From: Taishania sp036758285
GTDB taxonomy: Bacteria > Bacteroidota > Bacteroidia > Flavobacteriales_D > Crocinitomicaceae
Reading direction: 5' to 3'
NCBI GenBank assembly: GCA_036758285.1
Contig: DAIOWV010000034.1
Coordinates: forward strand, 1 to 31,246
Length of the DNA stretch: 31,246 bases
Both the position numbers and the translations under genes were made by a program. The first letter of the stretch is position 1. Every line of letters starts with the position of its first letter. Shown piece after piece: positions 1 to 8,366 of the stretch. The notes beneath the pieces were generated by a model that was not told the DNA's origin, made no database searches, and saw only the letters and a program-made list of their open reading frames with translations.

Positions 1-1
1 A

Positions 2-487
2 ATGAGCGAGTTGGTAAAATATTTGGAAAATGAAAATCTAAATAATGTCACAACATATATTCAAAGTGGAAACATTATTTTTCAAACATCAAATAAAAAC
101 ACTTTTGATTTAGAGCGAACTATACGAGGAGTCATAAATCAACACTTTAATATTGATGTGCCGAATTTTGTAATTTCTTTAGCTGATTTAAAGTCCGTAA
201 TTGATAACAATCCATTTTTAGACGACAAATCATTAGATCCTCAGTTTTTTCATGTTTCTTTTTTATCACAATCAGTTACAAATATTGATAAAACACAATT
301 TGAAATCAAAAAAAATGAAAACGAGCAGTTTTATTTTCATGATAATGTTTTCTATTTATACTGTCCTGATGGTTATGGTAAAACCAAACTGACTAATAAC
401 TTTATTGAGTCAAAGCTAAAAATTACTTCTACAACTAGAAATTGGAAAACAGTTAATGAACTTTTGAAAATTGGTTTAAATAGATAG
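2..487 (+). CDS. DUF1697 family protein, 5' end missing
   Basis: This is the C-terminal part of a DUF1697 protein, a family of about 180 residues with no firmly established function. The visible residues include the family segments TYIQSGNIIF near residue 18 and, close to the C-terminus, YCPDGYGKTKL followed by TTRNWKTVNELL, which I recognise as the DUF1697 signature end. The usual N-terminus (ALLRGINVGG type) is absent because the window begins inside the gene. The ATG at base 2 is therefore almost certainly an internal methionine. The gene runs toward lpd, which is on the opposite strand, and the two share a bidirectional terminator. Confidence 0.85.
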   Translation: MSELVKYLENENLNNVTTYIQSGNIIFQTSNKNTFDLERTIRGVINQHFNIDVPNFVISLADLKSVIDNNPFLDDKSLDPQFFHVSFLSQSVTNIDKTQFEIKKNENEQFYFHDNVFYLYCPDGYGKTKLTNNFIESKLKITSTTRNWKTVNELLKIGLNR

Positions 488-492
488 CAAAG

Positions 493-530
493 AAAAAGGT
501 CAAAAGAATAAAACTTCTTTTGACCTTTTT
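493..530. terminator. Bidirectional intrinsic terminator between DUF1697 gene and lpd
   Basis: A 14-bp perfect stem, AAAAAGGTCAAAAG (493-506) with CTTTTGACCTTTTT (517-530), extends by two more A-T pairs into a short loop. It has an A-run on one side and a T-run on the other, so it can terminate both convergent genes. Confidence 0.9.
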
Positions 531-548
531 AAGTATATTAACTAAATC

Positions 549-1952
549 TTATACGTGTAAGGCTCTACTACCCGTCGCATCTAAAGCTGCTTCTTTAATA
601 GCTTCAGAATAAGTTGGGTGTGGATGGCAAATTCTAGCAATATCTTCTGCAGAAGCTCTATATTCCATAGCAACTACAGCTTCCATAATTAAATCTGCTG
701 CCCTTGGAGCAATCATATGTACACCAAGAATTTCATCAGTTGTCTTATCTGTAATAATTTTAACCAAACCTTGTGTGTCCATAGACGCTCTAGCTCTACC
801 TAAAGCTTTAATTGGGAATGAACCAACTTTAATTTCTACACCTGCAGCTTTCAACTCTTCTTCTGTTTTCCCTACAGCAGCAACTTCAGGCCATGTATAA
901 ACAACACCTGGAATCAAATCATAATTAATGTGAGGTTTTTGTCCAGCTAAAAACTCAGCAACAAAAACACCCTCTTCCTCAGCTTTGTGGGCTAACATAG
1001 CTCCTTTTACAACATCACCAATTGCAAAAATATTTGGAACAGCTGTTTGCAAATGATTATTCACTTCAATCTGTCCTCTATCTGTCGTTTTTAAACCTGC
1101 ATTTTCCAAACCTAAACCATCAGTATAAGGTTTTCTTCCAACAGCAACTAAACAATAATCAGCTTCTAAAGTAACTTCTTCACCTTTTTTATTTAAAGCT
1201 GTCAAAACAACAGTTTCTCCTTTATTTTCAACCTTTTGAACTCGGTGCTCCATGTGGAATTTGAATCCTTCTTTTTTCAATACTCTTGTCAATTCTTTTG
1301 ATAGAGTACCATCCATTGTAGGGATAATATTGGGTGCAAACTCGACCACTTCAATTTCAGAACCTACACGTCCATATACTGAACCTAATTCCAAACCAAT
1401 AACACCTCCACCAATTACTAACATTTTCTTAGGAATTTCATTCAAAGACAATGCTTCAGTAGAAGTAATGATTCGTTTTTTATCTGGCTCCATTCCTGGA
1501 AAATAATTAGGTTTAGAACCTGTAGCTATAATTGTGTTTTTAGAAGAAATTTGAGTTTCTTTACCTTCAGAATCTACAACTTTTACTGTAGTCGCATTAA
1601 CAAAAGAACCAACTCCATGATAAACATCAATTTTATTTTTATCCATTAAAAATTTGATTCCAGCACAAGTTTGTTCTACAACCGAATTTTTACGAGCAAT
1701 CATTTGTTTAATATCAGCTTGTGGAGTATTGATAATAATCCCATGCTCTTCAAAATTATGTAATGCATTGTGAAAATGCTCAGAAGAATCCAATAATGCT
1801 TTTGAAGGAATACAACCAACATTTAAACATGTACCTCCAAGTGTGTTGTATTTTTCAATAATTGCTGTTTTTAGTCCTAATTGCGCGCAACGAATTGCTG
1901 CAACATAACCACCAGGACCAGAACCTATAACCGTAACGTCGTAATTGCTCAT
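549..1952 (-). CDS. lpd: Dihydrolipoyl dehydrogenase (E3)
   Basis: This is the FAD- and NAD-dependent E3 component that reoxidises dihydrolipoamide in the pyruvate and 2-oxoglutarate dehydrogenase complexes and the glycine cleavage system; it is cytoplasmic. The 467-residue product shows the FAD-binding GSGPGGY near residue 10, the redox-active pair C42/C47 in GGTCLNVGC, the NAD-binding GGGVIGLELG near residue 190, the second FAD motif IFAIGD, and the C-terminal HPHPTYSE holding the catalytic His-Glu pair. I start at the ATG at 1952 (MSNYDV). The reading frame is open to a TTG at 1979, but that lies within a TAAATTTG promoter element. No other complex subunits are adjacent, so it may serve several complexes. 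Confidence 0.97.
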   Translation of the reverse strand: MSNYDVTVIGSGPGGYVAAIRCAQLGLKTAIIEKYNTLGGTCLNVGCIPSKALLDSSEHFHNALHNFEEHGIIINTPQADIKQMIARKNSVVEQTCAGIKFLMDKNKIDVYHGVGSFVNATTVKVVDSEGKETQISSKNTIIATGSKPNYFPGMEPDKKRIITSTEALSLNEIPKKMLVIGGGVIGLELGSVYGRVGSEIEVVEFAPNIIPTMDGTLSKELTRVLKKEGFKFHMEHRVQKVENKGETVVLTALNKKGEEVTLEADYCLVAVGRKPYTDGLGLENAGLKTTDRGQIEVNNHLQTAVPNIFAIGDVVKGAMLAHKAEEEGVFVAEFLAGQKPHINYDLIPGVVYTWPEVAAVGKTEEELKAAGVEIKVGSFPIKALGRARASMDTQGLVKIITDKTTDEILGVHMIAPRAADLIMEAVVAMEYRASAEDIARICHPHPTYSEAIKEAALDATGSRALHV

Positions 1953-1976
1953 ATAATGAATGTTTTTTGTCAATGG

Positions 1977-1984
1977 CAAATTTA
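1977..1984 (-). promoter_or_regulatory. -7 element (TAAATTTG) of lpd promoter
   Basis: Read on the minus strand this is TAAATTTG, matching the Bacteroidota -7 consensus TAnnTTTG. It implies transcription starting about 20 nt before the ATG at 1952. No clear TTG -33 element is seen at the usual distance. It supports the shorter lpd start. Confidence 0.55.
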
Positions 1985-2043
1985 GTGACTTTATTTGAGT
2001 AGAACTAGAAAGTAGAAGTAAAACTTAAATTAATTTATCGAAC

Positions 2044-2076
2044 TTGAATTTCTATTTAGATTCTTTTTTATATTTG
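2044..2076 (+). promoter_or_regulatory. Bacteroidota promoter of the esterase-like lipoprotein gene
   Basis: TTG at 2044-2046, a 22-nt spacer, then TATATTTG at 2069-2076 (consensus TAnnTTTG). The predicted start is near 2082, giving a leader of roughly 17 nt. Confidence 0.6.
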
Positions 2077-2098
2077 ATAGAAAATAATTAAACCAAAA

Positions 2099-2971
2099 AT
2101 GAAAAACCTAAAGACTTTTTTACCAATCTTAATTCTTGCTTTTTTGTTTCTAACTGCTTGTAAGAAGGATAAAAAAAATGATGATGAAACTGTTTACAAA
2201 ACAACCGAATCATATACGTTAGATGATGTTTCATATGGAAATGATTCTAAGCAAAACATGGATATTTATCTCCCTGCAAATAGAAGTGCTTCTTCAACTA
2301 AAGTATTTGTTTTAGTTCATGGCGGCGGTTGGGGTGCTGGAGATAAAGCTGATTTTGATTTTTTATTTACTCAATTAAAGCAAGTATATCCAAATCATGC
2401 GATTATTAACATCAATTATAGATTGGGTACTGCCTCTAGTCCCGGTTACCCAAAACAAATCAATGACATTCAATCTGCTTTAACTCACATAGAATTAGCT
2501 AAATATGGAGTAAGTAAACAATATTTCTTATTTGGAGCTTCTGCTGGTGGGCATTTATCATTGCTTTATGGATATGCATTTGATCCCAATCGCTACGTTA
2601 AAGCGATTTGCAACACTGTTGGTCCAGTTGACTTTACAGACCCAGCTTATACGGATAATATCCTATTCCAATATGGTTTATCTAGCTTGGTGGGACCACA
2701 AACGTATGCTCAAAACCCTCAAATTTATCAAGAAGTTAGTCCATCTTTTAAAGTTACTGCTTTATCACCAAAAACGATTTCATTTTATGGAGATGCAGAC
2801 CCTTTAATTCCTTCAACACAAATGAACTTGTTACATGATAAATTAGATAGCGCAGGTATTTTGAATCAAAAAACAATGTATGCTGGAGAAGGTCATGGTG
2901 GTTGGAATCAAGCAAATTCAACTGACTACTTAGTAAAACTGGTTAACTTCATAAATTTACATTTCAATTAG
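2099..2971 (+). CDS. Alpha/beta hydrolase lipoprotein (carboxylesterase/lipase-like)
   Basis: This 290-residue protein has a lipoprotein signal peptide with lipobox LTAC (C21), followed by a Lys/Asp-rich linker, so it should be membrane-anchored outside the cytoplasm. The rest is an alpha/beta-hydrolase domain: the oxyanion-hole motif HGGGW at residues 74-78, the nucleophile in GASAGG (S148), a likely acid at D234 (YGDADPLIP), and the catalytic H266 in GEGHGGW. The HGGG plus GxSAGG combination is typical of the hormone-sensitive-lipase/carboxylesterase group. The substrate cannot be told from sequence; an acyl ester or a polysaccharide acetyl/feruloyl group are both possible. It has its own promoter and stands alone, with no polysaccharide-utilisation genes nearby. 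Confidence 0.85.
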   Translation: MKNLKTFLPILILAFLFLTACKKDKKNDDETVYKTTESYTLDDVSYGNDSKQNMDIYLPANRSASSTKVFVLVHGGGWGAGDKADFDFLFTQLKQVYPNHAIININYRLGTASSPGYPKQINDIQSALTHIELAKYGVSKQYFLFGASAGGHLSLLYGYAFDPNRYVKAICNTVGPVDFTDPAYTDNILFQYGLSSLVGPQTYAQNPQIYQEVSPSFKVTALSPKTISFYGDADPLIPSTQMNLLHDKLDSAGILNQKTMYAGEGHGGWNQANSTDYLVKLVNFINLHFN

Positions 2972-2981
2972 TCATTAATTT

Positions 2982-3009
2982 AATTTGATAATAGTCTGAT
3001 TATTAAATT
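2982..3009 (+). terminator. Weak AT-rich terminator candidate
   Basis: AATTTGATAAT (2982-2992) can pair with ATTATTAAATT (2999-3009), 11 pairs including one G-T, followed by ATTTT. There is little GC in the stem, so strength is doubtful. Confidence 0.3.
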
Positions 3010-3110
3010 ATTTTAGAATCAACGGGAGAAAAATGTTTCGTACATCCGTTTTTCAGTTAAAAAAGGCTTAACTTTTTTGTTATATTAACGCACTGTAAAG
3101 AATTAAATAC

Positions 3111-3872
3111 ATGAAAATTATTTCATTCAATGTTAATGGCATAAGAGCCATCATAAAAAAAAGTTTCATCGAAGATATTAAATCTCTAGATGTTGATGTT
3201 GTGTGTTTACAAGAAACAAAAGCTAGTGTTGAACAAACTAAAGAAGCTGTTGCTGAACTTGAAGGATACGAAGTATATGGAAATGAAGCTGAACGAAAAG
3301 GATATTCTGGAACAGCAATAATTACACGTAAAAAGCCAATTTCAGTATTTTACAATATTGGAATAGATGAACACGATAAAGAAGGACGTGTTACAGGAGC
3401 TGAATTTGAAGATTTCTACTTAATTACAGCTTACATTCCTAATTCTGGTAGTGAATTATTGAGATTGAATTATCGCCAGACATGGGATAGTGCATTTTTG
3501 AGTTACCTTAAAAACCTAGAACAAACAAAACCTGTGGTTGTGTGCGGTGATTTTAATGTTGCTCATAAAGAAATCGATTTGGCACGACCAAAGGCAAATT
3601 ACAACAAGTCTGCTGGTTATATGCAAGAAGAAATTGATGGTATGAATGCATTTACTTCAAATGGGCTTGTCGATACGTTTCGTGCAATCAATGGTGAAAC
3701 AATCAAATATACTTGGTGGAGTTACCGTGGTGGTGCAAGAGAGAAGAATGTTGGCTGGCGGATTGATTATTTTTTAGCATCTGAAAGTTTTTTACCTAGA
3801 ATTAAAGATGCTTTCATTCTAAACGAAATTAAAGGTTCTGATCATTGTCCTGTTGGAATCACTCTTTCGTAA
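3111..3872 (+). CDS. xth: Exodeoxyribonuclease III (AP endonuclease)
   Basis: This cytoplasmic base-excision-repair enzyme cleaves DNA 5' to abasic sites and also has 3'-5' exonuclease and 3'-phosphatase activity. The 253-residue product is of normal length for the Xth/ExoA branch of the endonuclease-exonuclease-phosphatase fold. Visible active-site elements are N7, metal-binding E35 (LQETKA), the YIPNSG tyrosine region, D147/N149 in GDFNVAH, and the C-terminal SDHCP (D244, H245). The downstream M1 peptidase gene starts 29 bp after the stop on the same strand, so co-transcription is possible though no functional link is evident. Confidence 0.95.
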   Translation: MKIISFNVNGIRAIIKKSFIEDIKSLDVDVVCLQETKASVEQTKEAVAELEGYEVYGNEAERKGYSGTAIITRKKPISVFYNIGIDEHDKEGRVTGAEFEDFYLITAYIPNSGSELLRLNYRQTWDSAFLSYLKNLEQTKPVVVCGDFNVAHKEIDLARPKANYNKSAGYMQEEIDGMNAFTSNGLVDTFRAINGETIKYTWWSYRGGAREKNVGWRIDYFLASESFLPRIKDAFILNEIKGSDHCPVGITLS

Positions 3873-3901
3873 TTTATACAAATAATTTTAACAACTTAGA
3901 A

Positions 3902-5803
3902 ATGGGTAGCTCTTTGCGAGTTTTGTCAATAATTTTATATTGTTTTATCGCGACTACGATAGGGTGTAATTCTGATATTAAAAAAAATAATTCATCGAAT
4001 TCGAATCAAATTGTAGAGCCAAATGAAACACATTCGTATGCAAATCTAACAGATATACATACGAAACATATTCATTTAGATCTTGATGTTAATTTTGATA
4101 ATAATACAATTTATGGTGTTGCAAGACATCAAATGGTTAACTTAACATCAACCGATACTGCAATTTTTGACATTAAAAACATTGATATTCAAAAAGTAAC
4201 AATTGGAAAAGACAAAGAAAGGGAAACAGATTATGTAATTGGACAAAATGATTCCATACTAGGTGCTCCTTTAATGGTGTCAATTGACTCTACTGTTGAA
4301 TTTATTAATATCTATTATAAAACAACTGACAAAACAGAAGCTTTAGATTGGCTTTCTCCAGATTTAACCGAAGGTAAAAAACATCCATTTCTTTATTCTC
4401 AAGGACAAACATTATTAACAAGGACTTGGATTCCTATTCAAGATAATCCCTCTAATCGAATTACTTATTCAGCAGATGTTAAAGTACCCAAAGACTTTTT
4501 AGCATTGATGAGTGCCGAAAATCCAAAAGTTAAAAACGCTACTGGGGAATATCATTTCGAAATGAATCAACCAATACCTGCTTATTTAATAGCATTAACC
4601 GTTGGTAATTTAGAATATCGCTCGTTAGGAGTTAATTGTGGCGTTTACTCTGAACCTGAATTGATCGACACATGTGCTTACGAGTTTGTTGATCTTCAAA
4701 AAATGATTTCTGCAGCTGAAAAATTATATGGAAAATACAGATGGGAACAATATGACGTTGTAGTTCTCCCCTATTCATTCCCTTTTGGTGGAATGGAAAA
4801 TCCGAGATTAACATTTGCGAATCCGACTTTACTTGCAGGTGATAGAACACTTGTTAGTGTTATTGCTCATGAACTAGCCCATTCTTGGTCTGGAAACTTA
4901 GTTACCAATGCTTCCTGGGAAGATTTTTGGTTAAATGAAGGTTTTACAGTCTACTTTGAAAATAGAATAATGGAAGAACTTTATGGAAAAGAAGTCGCTA
5001 ATATTTTAGCAATACTTGAATATCAAGAATTAGAAAGAACACTAGCAAACATAGATAAAGAAGATACCAAATTAAAACTAAACTTATCAAAAAGAAATCC
5101 AGATGATGGCATGACTGATATAGCCTATATTAAAGGTGCATATTTTCTAAGAACGTTAGAAGAAAAAGTTGGTCGTAACAAAATTGATCACTTTTTGAAG
5201 AAATACTTTGATGACCATGCATTTGGAACACTTACGACAGAAGAATTCGTTAATTATTTAAATGAAAACTTATTAATTCCCAATAAAATTGATTTCAATA
5301 CAGAAGAATGGATTTATCAACCTGGAATACCTTCGAATTGTGTGAAATACACCTCACCTAGATTAGATAAAATTGAAAAAATAGCAGATGAAGTGGCTAC
5401 AAAAGGAGTGTCTTCAAAATTAAAGAAAATAAATCGAGAAGATTTAACAACCCAGGAATGGCTAACTTTCATCCGAAGGCTGCCAGATCATACACCTCCA
5501 AAAACGATGAAATATATTGATGATATCTTATCATTAAAAAACTCTGGTAATGCAGAAATTATGTGCGAATGGTATGCACTCGCTATCAATAGCGGATATA
5601 CATTGGTTCGTAAAGATATGATCAAGTTTTTAAACAAAACGGGGCGCTTAAAATATTTAGAACCTATTTATGGTGCATTAGTGAACAGTCAATATCAAAC
5701 TGATAATGATCTTGCTAAACAAACATTTAGTAAATCAAGAGCAAATTATCATCCAATTGCGAAAATGTCTATTGACCAAATAGTAAATCATTCAGTAAAA
5801 TAA
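3902..5803 (+). CDS. M1 aminopeptidase, leukotriene-A4-hydrolase type, probable lipoprotein
   Basis: This is a zinc metallopeptidase removing N-terminal residues from peptides. With the start at 3902 it has 633 residues. The N-terminus (MGSSLRVLSIILYCFIATTIGC) looks like a lipoprotein leader, although its lipobox (TIGC) is atypical. Next come the M1 beta-sheet domain, the substrate-binding GGMEN (296-300), and the zinc site HELAHSW (H323, E324, H327) with third ligand E346 in WLNEGF. The surrounding HSWSGNLVTN block and a C-terminal helical domain match the leukotriene-A4-hydrolase/aminopeptidase B subgroup rather than PepN. The frame is open upstream to 3845, overlapping xth, but only the later ATG gives a sensible signal peptide. 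Its likely role is peptide scavenging at the cell envelope. Confidence 0.92.
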   Translation: MGSSLRVLSIILYCFIATTIGCNSDIKKNNSSNSNQIVEPNETHSYANLTDIHTKHIHLDLDVNFDNNTIYGVARHQMVNLTSTDTAIFDIKNIDIQKVTIGKDKERETDYVIGQNDSILGAPLMVSIDSTVEFINIYYKTTDKTEALDWLSPDLTEGKKHPFLYSQGQTLLTRTWIPIQDNPSNRITYSADVKVPKDFLALMSAENPKVKNATGEYHFEMNQPIPAYLIALTVGNLEYRSLGVNCGVYSEPELIDTCAYEFVDLQKMISAAEKLYGKYRWEQYDVVVLPYSFPFGGMENPRLTFANPTLLAGDRTLVSVIAHELAHSWSGNLVTNASWEDFWLNEGFTVYFENRIMEELYGKEVANILAILEYQELERTLANIDKEDTKLKLNLSKRNPDDGMTDIAYIKGAYFLRTLEEKVGRNKIDHFLKKYFDDHAFGTLTTEEFVNYLNENLLIPNKIDFNTEEWIYQPGIPSNCVKYTSPRLDKIEKIADEVATKGVSSKLKKINREDLTTQEWLTFIRRLPDHTPPKTMKYIDDILSLKNSGNAEIMCEWYALAINSGYTLVRKDMIKFLNKTGRLKYLEPIYGALVNSQYQTDNDLAKQTFSKSRANYHPIAKMSIDQIVNHSVK

Positions 5804-5877
5804 TTCATTTTTATTCAATATCTATCTCAATATTAATTTCTTGTTAATTTTTTCATATATTTATGGAAAAATTATTT

Positions 5878-7509
5878 ATGAAACAATTTATTACTTCTTT
5901 ACTATTCTCTACATTACTTTTTTCCGGTTTTTCTCAATGTTCTGAAACATCAAAAACAAAAATACTTTTGATGGGTGACAGTTGGGCATTCTTCATGAAT
6001 GTAGACGGAACAATCAATAAAGTTGCTAAAGACTGGGGACATTCAGATGTCGAATACTATACGAATTTGATTTTAAGCGAAAATGGTGCTGAAACTGATG
6101 ACTTTTTAAAACCAAGTAAAGTAAGCGAACTAGCAGGAAAACTTGCAAGTATGCCCGATTTAAAAGTAGTCCATTTGAGTATTGCTGGAAATGACTTTTT
6201 AGGAAGTTGGGATGTCTCTTTCACACCAGCGAAAGTTGATAGTCTATACAATGGTGTAGCTGGTCGTCTAGATTCAATCATTGCTCAAATTAATCAAATC
6301 CGTCCAGATGTACAAGTTTTTTGGAGTGGTTATACTTACACAAATTTTGGTGAAGTTATAGGAAGTCTACCTAGTTTTCTGCAGAGTAGTCACCCATTTT
6401 ATTCAAGATGGCAAGCGATGGGATTCCCAACATTTACACAAATTAATACGGTGCAAAATTGGTTTCAAGAAAAGATAAGAGTTCGATATGCATCTAACAG
6501 CAAAGTGACTTATATTCCTGCAGCGAGTATTTTACAATACACTTATGGCCAAACAGCAAATTTAGCAGTTCCTCCAAGTGGGACATATCCTGCTTTTACA
6601 GCAACAATCCCTGAAGGTCATGTGGATTACCCATCTCCCAGAAATTCAATGAGAGATTATTTATTAACGAAAGATTGCTTTCATCTTTCTGTAAAAGGTT
6701 ATTATGACTTTATATCTTATCATTTTCAAAAATTTTATCAAAAACACTTGATGGAAGATGATTACACAATTGCTGATTTTTCTAAAAGTGGTAGCGTAAG
6801 TAATTCTGGAACCATTTCAAATGAACTTAAAATTGGAAAAGATGGATCTGATGAATATGTTGGTATTATTCATTTAGACAACAATCATTTAGAAGCAAAT
6901 GTACCAGAAAGCTTAAGCCTATTTATTAAAATTGACACTGTATACAATACTAACTTTTTAACTTCAGGGGAATTTGAACTAGACATTATTCAGGGGAATT
7001 TTGGTGGAAATGAAAGTCTAGATACTCAAGATTATTTTAGTACTTCTGGAATTACAGGAACTACTTGTGTTTTTGGTACAAATGAAGTTGGAAAATGGGT
7101 TCGTTTTGACTTACCAGCATCATTTTTAGACCATATTCGTAAATCAAAATCTCAAATAAGAATAAGATATACAGGTGCAACGGATGGAATTGTGAAATTT
7201 GTAAATACTGCAAATGATGATTTTCAACCTGTTTTAGAAGTAAAATACGGAGCTTCTTACCTTGGATTGTCTAATCAAAACTCGACGAATAAATTAGATA
7301 TTTATCCAAATCCGACAAAAGATATTTTAAAAATTGTTTCGAATGAATCAATTGAAAACATTTCAATTTATACAGTTTCAGGACAATTAATGTTAAATGA
7401 AGTAAACCCTTCAAATGCAATAAATGTTAGCAATTTACCAGTGGGAATGTATATTATTAATGTTCAAATTGGAAATCAAATTCAACAACAAAAGTTTATA
7501 AAACAATAA
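5878..7509 (+). CDS. Secreted SGNH/GDSL-family hydrolase with T9SS sorting domain
   Basis: This 543-residue protein has a Sec signal peptide (about residues 1-20, ending SGFSQ). It then has an SGNH-hydrolase domain with block I GDSW (S35 nucleophile), block III GND (N105) and block V DCFH (D266/H269). A beta-rich middle region of roughly 200 residues resembles a carbohydrate-binding or jelly-roll module, but I cannot assign it. The last 75 residues form a type A T9SS C-terminal domain: YPNPTKDILKI, then IYTVSGQ, then LPVGMYIINV and a final KFIKQ. The protein should cross the outer membrane and be attached or released. The natural substrate is unknown; esters on polysaccharides are plausible. 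An ATG at 5863 is also in frame, but 5878 gives the cleaner signal peptide. Confidence 0.87.
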   Translation: MKQFITSLLFSTLLFSGFSQCSETSKTKILLMGDSWAFFMNVDGTINKVAKDWGHSDVEYYTNLILSENGAETDDFLKPSKVSELAGKLASMPDLKVVHLSIAGNDFLGSWDVSFTPAKVDSLYNGVAGRLDSIIAQINQIRPDVQVFWSGYTYTNFGEVIGSLPSFLQSSHPFYSRWQAMGFPTFTQINTVQNWFQEKIRVRYASNSKVTYIPAASILQYTYGQTANLAVPPSGTYPAFTATIPEGHVDYPSPRNSMRDYLLTKDCFHLSVKGYYDFISYHFQKFYQKHLMEDDYTIADFSKSGSVSNSGTISNELKIGKDGSDEYVGIIHLDNNHLEANVPESLSLFIKIDTVYNTNFLTSGEFELDIIQGNFGGNESLDTQDYFSTSGITGTTCVFGTNEVGKWVRFDLPASFLDHIRKSKSQIRIRYTGATDGIVKFVNTANDDFQPVLEVKYGASYLGLSNQNSTNKLDIYPNPTKDILKIVSNESIENISIYTVSGQLMLNEVNPSNAINVSNLPVGMYIINVQIGNQIQQQKFIKQ

Positions 7510-7526
7510 ACTTCGTTAAAATAATC

Positions 7527-7559
7527 AAAAGCGTAAATTCCTAGAGTTTACGCTTTTTT
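7527..7559. terminator. Bidirectional terminator between convergent genes
   Basis: An 11-bp perfect stem, AAAAGCGTAAA (7527-7537) with TTTACGCTTTT (7547-7557), closes a 9-nt loop and continues into a T-run. It serves the T9SS hydrolase on the plus strand and the unknown gene on the minus strand. Confidence 0.88.
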
Positions 7560-7561
7560 GT

Positions 7562-8218
7562 TTAGTAACTAAATTTAATTAATTGATCAGTCGCTAAATC
7601 ATATTCATATAGAATATTGCTTTCAGAATCAAAATATAACCATTGAAATACATTAAAATGATTTTCATTTTCAATACCTATTCCAATAAATGTATATTCT
7701 TTCTCTAAATAAATTTGTTGCTCAATGGAATAAAGTAAATTTTCATTGTTTTTTACAATAGCTTTTATCAGCTTATCTTTAGATTTTGCGACATATCGTT
7801 CAACATTTAAGTAAATTTTATCTAAATATTGGTCGGAATAATTTTCATCTATCCAATGAAAACGCATTTCTTTAGTATAAGACTTACGGAACTTAGTAAC
7901 ATAACCATTTTTAATTTTCTTGGAAGAAATTATCTTTTTTGCATAAAAAACTGAATTTTCATCTCCAAAAGCAGATACCTTTTCATATTTCCATTGAATC
8001 TCGATTTTATCACCAGCTAAGTAATTACGCTCTTTCGTATCCTCATTTATGAACTGAATTTCATTTTCTTTATGGATTCCATTTAACAACGAGTATTTAA
8101 AATCATCTTCATAATATGTGAATTCGATAATTACTTTCTGAATGTTCTTATCATTTTTTTGAGACAATACATTCATTATTAAAAAGGTAGATAAAAGTAA
8201 AGAATTGAAAATTTTCAC
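7562..8218 (-). CDS. Secreted protein of unknown function
   Basis: I do not recognise this 218-residue product. It begins with a signal peptide of about 19 residues (MKIFNSLLLSTFLIMNVLS, then Q), a common Bacteroidota type that ends in S-Q, so it should be periplasmic or surface exposed. No lipobox, transmembrane segment or known motif is visible afterwards. The mature part is rich in Lys, Glu, Tyr and Phe with alternating hydrophobic residues suggesting beta structure. The start codon is GTG at 8216-8218. The only other in-frame methionine nearby lies inside the signal peptide, so GTG is the likely start. It stands alone between convergent and divergent neighbours. Confidence 0.75.
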   Translation of the reverse strand: MKIFNSLLLSTFLIMNVLSQKNDKNIQKVIIEFTYYEDDFKYSLLNGIHKENEIQFINEDTKERNYLAGDKIEIQWKYEKVSAFGDENSVFYAKKIISSKKIKNGYVTKFRKSYTKEMRFHWIDENYSDQYLDKIYLNVERYVAKSKDKLIKAIVKNNENLLYSIEQQIYLEKEYTFIGIGIENENHFNVFQWLYFDSESNILYEYDLATDQLIKFSY

Positions 8219-8332
8219 GTTATTTCGTATTTGCTTAATGTGAATATACCAATTATATTACTGGAATAAAGTGTGTTAAAATGTTTTTTTTAACGATTCT
8301 GTAAACTTCCTTTTTTTACAACTCAAAAAATG

Positions 8333-8340
8333 TATTTTTG
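8333..8340 (+). promoter_or_regulatory. -7 element (TATTTTTG) upstream of ureohydrolase gene
   Basis: TATTTTTG matches TAnnTTTG and lies 26 nt before the ATG at 8367. No good TTG is seen at the -33 position, so the promoter may be weak or may need an activator. Confidence 0.4.
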
Positions 8341-8366
8341 CTCTTCAAATAAAAATAAGAAAAAGT

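Noticed and set aside
3018..3085. Possible hairpins (AACGG/CCGTT; A-run/T-run) in the gap before xth, considered as a regulatory RNA or terminator.
   Set aside because: The stems are short or made only of A-T pairs, and no consistent fold or conserved motif can be recognised.
3845..3901. Upstream start of the M1 peptidase overlapping xth.
   Set aside because: The overlap would put a non-signal segment before the lipoprotein leader; the ATG at 3902 gives a coherent leader.
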